Positions 22,484-25,180 of a stretch of DNA of 25,180 nt are shown here, one piece after another. The translations under genes and the position numbers were made by a program. The stretch covers positions 1 to 25,180 of the forward strand of contig CAZFIO010000008.1 of NCBI GenBank assembly GCA_964519585.1. Direction: 5' to 3'. Within the stretch, counting starts at the first letter, position 1. Every line of letters begins with the position of its first letter. The notes beneath the pieces were generated by a model. That model was given only the letters and a program-made list of their open reading frames with translations, did not search any database and was not told the DNA's origin. The stretch is from CAZFIO01 sp964519585 (lineage in GTDB: Bacteria > Bacillota > Clostridia > Tissierellales > Tissierellaceae).

Positions 22484-24355
22484 TTATCTTATTAAATATA
22501 ATTGCCAATAAAAAATATTTAAGCTAATTATTAAACTGGCTAGACTGGTTAAGCTATATTTAATTCTTTTTCTTCCCCCTATATTTGTTCTTCTTAAGCT
22601 ATATATAGAAAATATAAAATACCCTAACAAACTTATCATAAAGAAAAATGATAGATAGATATGGGGCACAACATTTCTCATAGTATCAAAGCTTAGCATT
22701 TTATAAGCTAAAATAGATACATTAATAAAGACAAATACTATGGTAAACAAGGTGAAGATATGAAACTTTGATAAGGGATCTTTATAAGAAAACATCCTTC
22801 TTCTCTTCCTCCTTATACCGGCGAATATTTCAAATACTATAATAATCAGGGAATATAAGAGGCTTAAAATAGCTAAAATAAGTAAACTATAATCTGGTAT
22901 TAGCTTGGATGTTTTTACTTTGTAAAAATCCTGGTAAAGGGTAGACAATATAATAGTGCCAGCGGAATCTTCATAGATTTGATATAGGGTGCCTTCTACA
23001 TTGTAAAGTGAGGGAGCAAATTCATATCCGCCATAGGAAAAACCAGGGCCAATAAGCCTTATTTGTCCACCACCATCTTCCTCCTTGATTTTCACCCTGC
23101 TAATAACACTATGTAGCCTTCCATACCCTTTTGCAAAGGTTCTTGCACTAGCATATATTCCATCTAGATTCCTCTTTTCTTCTCCAGCTGAATCTAGTCT
23201 ACTAGGTTTGAACTCACCAAAAATTAAGGGTACAAGTTCAAAACTATAAACTGAATCGTAGCTCTGGTTTGTCAGAGTAATAAGGGATGTTTTGCTTATA
23301 GGATCTATAACTAAATTTGAGGAAAAAGCCTTGGTAGTTCCACTATGACCTAGGGTAGATACAGCAAATTCAGCAAACCAAAATCCATTTGAATTTCTTG
23401 CATACTGACTAGCTTCATAGTAGAGGCTAGGGTTTAACAAGCTATCAAGGGTTCCATCTTTTTGAAAGAGCTTCTGCTGCCCCTTATATCCTATTAGGCC
23501 CTTGGCAAATCTTTCAAGATCTCCCAAGCTTCCAGTAGCCATGCCAGACGGATAGAGAGCAATATGATAGAAGTCCTTGTCAATAATTTGATTTGCAGGC
23601 GTATAGCCCTTAATTTCTTTTCGTTTTTCCTGAACCCATTTATTGTCCTTAAGGTCAGGCAATAGGGCAGTACTTTTCATATCTAAGGGCATGAAAATAT
23701 TTTCATGAACATATTGATAATATTCCTGCCCCGTGATTTCTTGAACCATATATGCAGCCAAAGCAGCCCCCCAGTTGGAGTATGCCTTAAACTTGCCTAC
23801 AGGATATATTTGTTCTGGTTCTGTCCTTTTTAGGGATTCCTTTAGGTTTTCAACATCTTTTATATCCTCAATAAAAAAATCTACAACACCTTCTTGCCAC
23901 CCTCCATCATGGTGCATCAGATTCATCATGGTTATTTTGTCATTTTCATTGGTTTTTGTTAAAAATCCCTGGGGCAAATAGTTTCGAATATCTTCATTTA
24001 GGTCAATTCTTCCCTCTTCCCATAGTTGAAAAACACTAACCCAGGTAAGAAGTTTAGAAATAGAACCCCATTCAAAAACTGTGTCTTCTAAAACAGGTAT
24101 CTGGTTTTCCAAGTCCGCATATCCATGATATCCCCTATATAGGTCTTCCTGCTGGTTAAATACAGAAATAGCAAGACCTGCAGTTGTATTCTTATGTGCC
24201 TCTATATAAGTAGCTATTGAGTCTGTAAGTTGGGATTTAGTAAAACCAGAAGGAGTCACAGTACTTTCCTTTTCTGCATAGCCATAAAAATTAAAATTTA
24301 AGATTACAATGGCTAAAAACAAAAATAATATCTTTTTTTCATGTCTTTTTTTCAT
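22484..24355 (-). CDS. Secreted serine hydrolase (beta-lactamase/PBP-like) with C-terminal membrane domain
   Basis: The 623-residue protein has an N-terminal signal sequence (about 8-27), then a serine hydrolase domain of the class C beta-lactamase/D-peptidase type. The nucleophile motif is S98-x-x-K101 in GSISKLL, the tyrosine motif is YSN at 192-194, and the third motif is HSG at 337-339. A beta-rich region follows (about 390-485), then four membrane helices (about 490-512, 530-552, 567-590, 597-620). Such proteins cut or modify D-amino-acid peptides or esters near the cell wall; resistance to beta-lactams is not implied. A promoter is found at 24420-24448. Confidence 0.92.
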   Translation of the reverse strand: MKKRHEKKILFLFLAIVILNFNFYGYAEKESTVTPSGFTKSQLTDSIATYIEAHKNTTAGLAISVFNQQEDLYRGYHGYADLENQIPVLEDTVFEWGSISKLLTWVSVFQLWEEGRIDLNEDIRNYLPQGFLTKTNENDKITMMNLMHHDGGWQEGVVDFFIEDIKDVENLKESLKRTEPEQIYPVGKFKAYSNWGAALAAYMVQEITGQEYYQYVHENIFMPLDMKSTALLPDLKDNKWVQEKRKEIKGYTPANQIIDKDFYHIALYPSGMATGSLGDLERFAKGLIGYKGQQKLFQKDGTLDSLLNPSLYYEASQYARNSNGFWFAEFAVSTLGHSGTTKAFSSNLVIDPISKTSLITLTNQSYDSVYSFELVPLIFGEFKPSRLDSAGEEKRNLDGIYASARTFAKGYGRLHSVISRVKIKEEDGGGQIRLIGPGFSYGGYEFAPSLYNVEGTLYQIYEDSAGTIILSTLYQDFYKVKTSKLIPDYSLLILAILSLLYSLIIIVFEIFAGIRRKRRRMFSYKDPLSKFHIFTLFTIVFVFINVSILAYKMLSFDTMRNVVPHIYLSFFFMISLLGYFIFSIYSLRRTNIGGRKRIKYSLTSLASLIISLNIFYWQLYLIR

Positions 24356-24419
24356 ATTTTCCCCCTATAATTGTGAATTACGCCTATTAAATCAGAGCTG
24401 AGTCCATGTATTCGCTTAT

Positions 24420-24448
24420 AGCATATAATTTCACAAACTTAATATCAA
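24420..24448 (-). promoter_or_regulatory. Promoter of the serine hydrolase gene
   Basis: TTGATA (24443-24448), 17 bases, TATGCT (24420-24425) on the minus strand, about 65 bases before the ATG. A loose inverted repeat TTGTGAATTA/TAATTTCACAA flanks the start region (24371-24436). Confidence 0.5.
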
Positions 24449-24480
24449 CCGAAACTTACCATTTATTTTGCAATTAAATA

Positions 24481-25180
24481 TTAATAATTGTTCAGAATTT
24501 GTGCAAGCAAATGAATTCTCTCACTTAAATCCGCATAGCCTTGATAACGAATATAAATAACTTGTTTACCATAGTGAACAAAAAGATGGGACATGCTATG
24601 TTTCCTATCTAGGGCAATGACAGTGCGATCAAAAGCATCAGGCTCACNNNNNNNNNNCTCACTAATAGTATATTCTTCATAGTCCCATAAATACTGATCC
24701 ATCAACTCATTGAAGAGGTGTGGTGAAAAAAATGAGAAGGAAAGTCTATAGTATTCCGTAGTTGCCCTAGGTTTGTAATATCCACTGCCATCAGGCCACT
24801 TGTGTGGCTCCTCTGCTCCTTCTTGACGGATTTTATAATGTTCAGGTGCCAAGGGTGTCCATGAATAATCCACATAGTTATTGTAATCAATATCTGTATC
24901 AAATATGAGGTCAGGTTCTGCCCAAGTAAACACTTCACTTTGTTCTATTAAATCTAGTGGAAGATAGGGCAGGGAGTAATCTACATCTACTGTGTTTTTC
25001 CTCCAATCCAACCTTAGAGAAAGCAGAGAAATTGCAATAATTAGAAGTAAAGAGACTGATATTAACCTATTTATAAATCTATAAATACGGTAGTCTTTAC
25101 GATAATCCTTCTGGTGACTAAGAGCTAGCCCATCTGCAAGCATCTTCTTTACCCTTCCAGCACTTCTTGCCTGTCTTACT
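24481..25180 (-). CDS. Unknown membrane protein, partial (N-terminus beyond the right edge, internal assembly gap)
   Basis: The frame is open to the right edge; upstream of the Met at 25143 it continues as VRQARSAGRVKK, so the true start is probably outside the window. The visible part has a basic segment (QKDYRKDYRIYRFINR), one membrane helix just after it, and about 170 residues of probable extracytoplasmic domain rich in Tyr, Trp and acidic residues. Its end, FVHYGKQVIYIRYQGYADLS, vaguely recalls the end of DUF2812-type proteins, but I cannot assign it. Ten N bases interrupt it at 24648-24657, keeping the frame. It ends 126 bases before the serine hydrolase start. Confidence 0.6.
   Translation of the reverse strand, partial: VRQARSAGRVKKMLADGLALSHQKDYRKDYRIYRFINRLISVSLLLIIAISLLSLRLDWRKNTVDVDYSLPYLPLDLIEQSEVFTWAEPDLIFDTDIDYNNYVDYSWTPLAPEHYKIRQEGAEEPHKWPDGSGYYKPRATTEYYRLSFSFFSPHLFNELMDQYLWDYEEYTISEXXXXEPDAFDRTVIALDRKHSMSHLFVHYGKQVIYIRYQGYADLSERIHLLAQILNNY
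24648..24657. other. Assembly gap (10 N)
   Basis: Ten undetermined bases. Both sides of the gap show CTCAC, so the true sequence may be shorter, with the contig ends overlapping (see findings). Confidence 0.95.

Noticed and set aside
18005..24355. Beta-lactam resistance island (BlaI, BlaR1-like, beta-lactamase-like protein)
   Set aside because: The M56 protein lacks the penicillin sensor domain, the serine hydrolase is of the broad class C/D-peptidase-like type with membrane helices, and they are separate units.
24702..24938. Second minus-strand frame of 78 codons within the partial membrane protein
   Set aside because: Overlapping frame with no supporting ribosome site; the longer frame reads through the whole region and beyond the edge.

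Overview
The window is AT-rich DNA from a low-GC Gram-positive bacterium, most likely an anaerobic member of the Clostridia/Tissierellia. The evidence is strong AGGAGG ribosome binding sites, several TTG and GTG starts, sigma-A promoters with 17-nt spacers, rho-independent terminators, YtrA-type GntR/ABC and BlaI/BlaR1-type cassettes, and many small flavoproteins with no respiratory genes. Every convincing gene lies on the minus strand, so transcription runs from high to low coordinates. The genus cannot be fixed from this sequence.

Layout from the right edge in transcription order: a partial unknown membrane protein (24481-25180) interrupted by a 10-N assembly gap; a secreted/membrane penicillin-binding-protein-like serine hydrolase (22484-24355) followed by a HAD phosphatase; a TetR regulator and an iron-sulfur flavoprotein-type reductase behind a promoter with two nested operators (20266-21763); a BlaI/BlaR1-type repressor and M56 membrane protease pair (18005-20258); exodeoxyribonuclease III; a nitroreductase and a PNPOx-type flavin protein; a DUF1361 membrane protein and a membrane-anchored serpin; a TetR / FMN-binding / flavodoxin operon (11478-13186) whose flavodoxin appears to start with ATA; an ECF sigma factor overlapping a polytopic membrane protein that is the likely anti-sigma factor (9248-11268); a YtrA-like GntR regulator with an ABC-2 exporter (6599-8529); an unrecognised acidic protein; three XRE regulators, one fused to membrane helices and one paired with a small membrane protein (2363-5454); a methyltransferase relic; and a drug-exporter-like ABC ATPase and permease that runs off the left edge.

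Much of the window is regulatory or envelope-related. Several transcription units begin with or contain their own regulator (GntR, two TetR, BlaI, XRE, ECF sigma), and in most a dyad lies on or next to a good promoter, which suggests autoregulated stress or export modules. Five flavin-type proteins occur between 11.5 and 21 kb.

Three gene-free stretches hold mobile or structured repeats: 6180-6305, 8663-9195 and 13320-13518. The last two share imperfect terminal inverted repeats, a run of degenerate 11-nt repeats and GTAGGG-type palindromes, and look like copies of one MITE-like family. No tRNA, rRNA, CRISPR array, transposase or complete prophage gene is visible.
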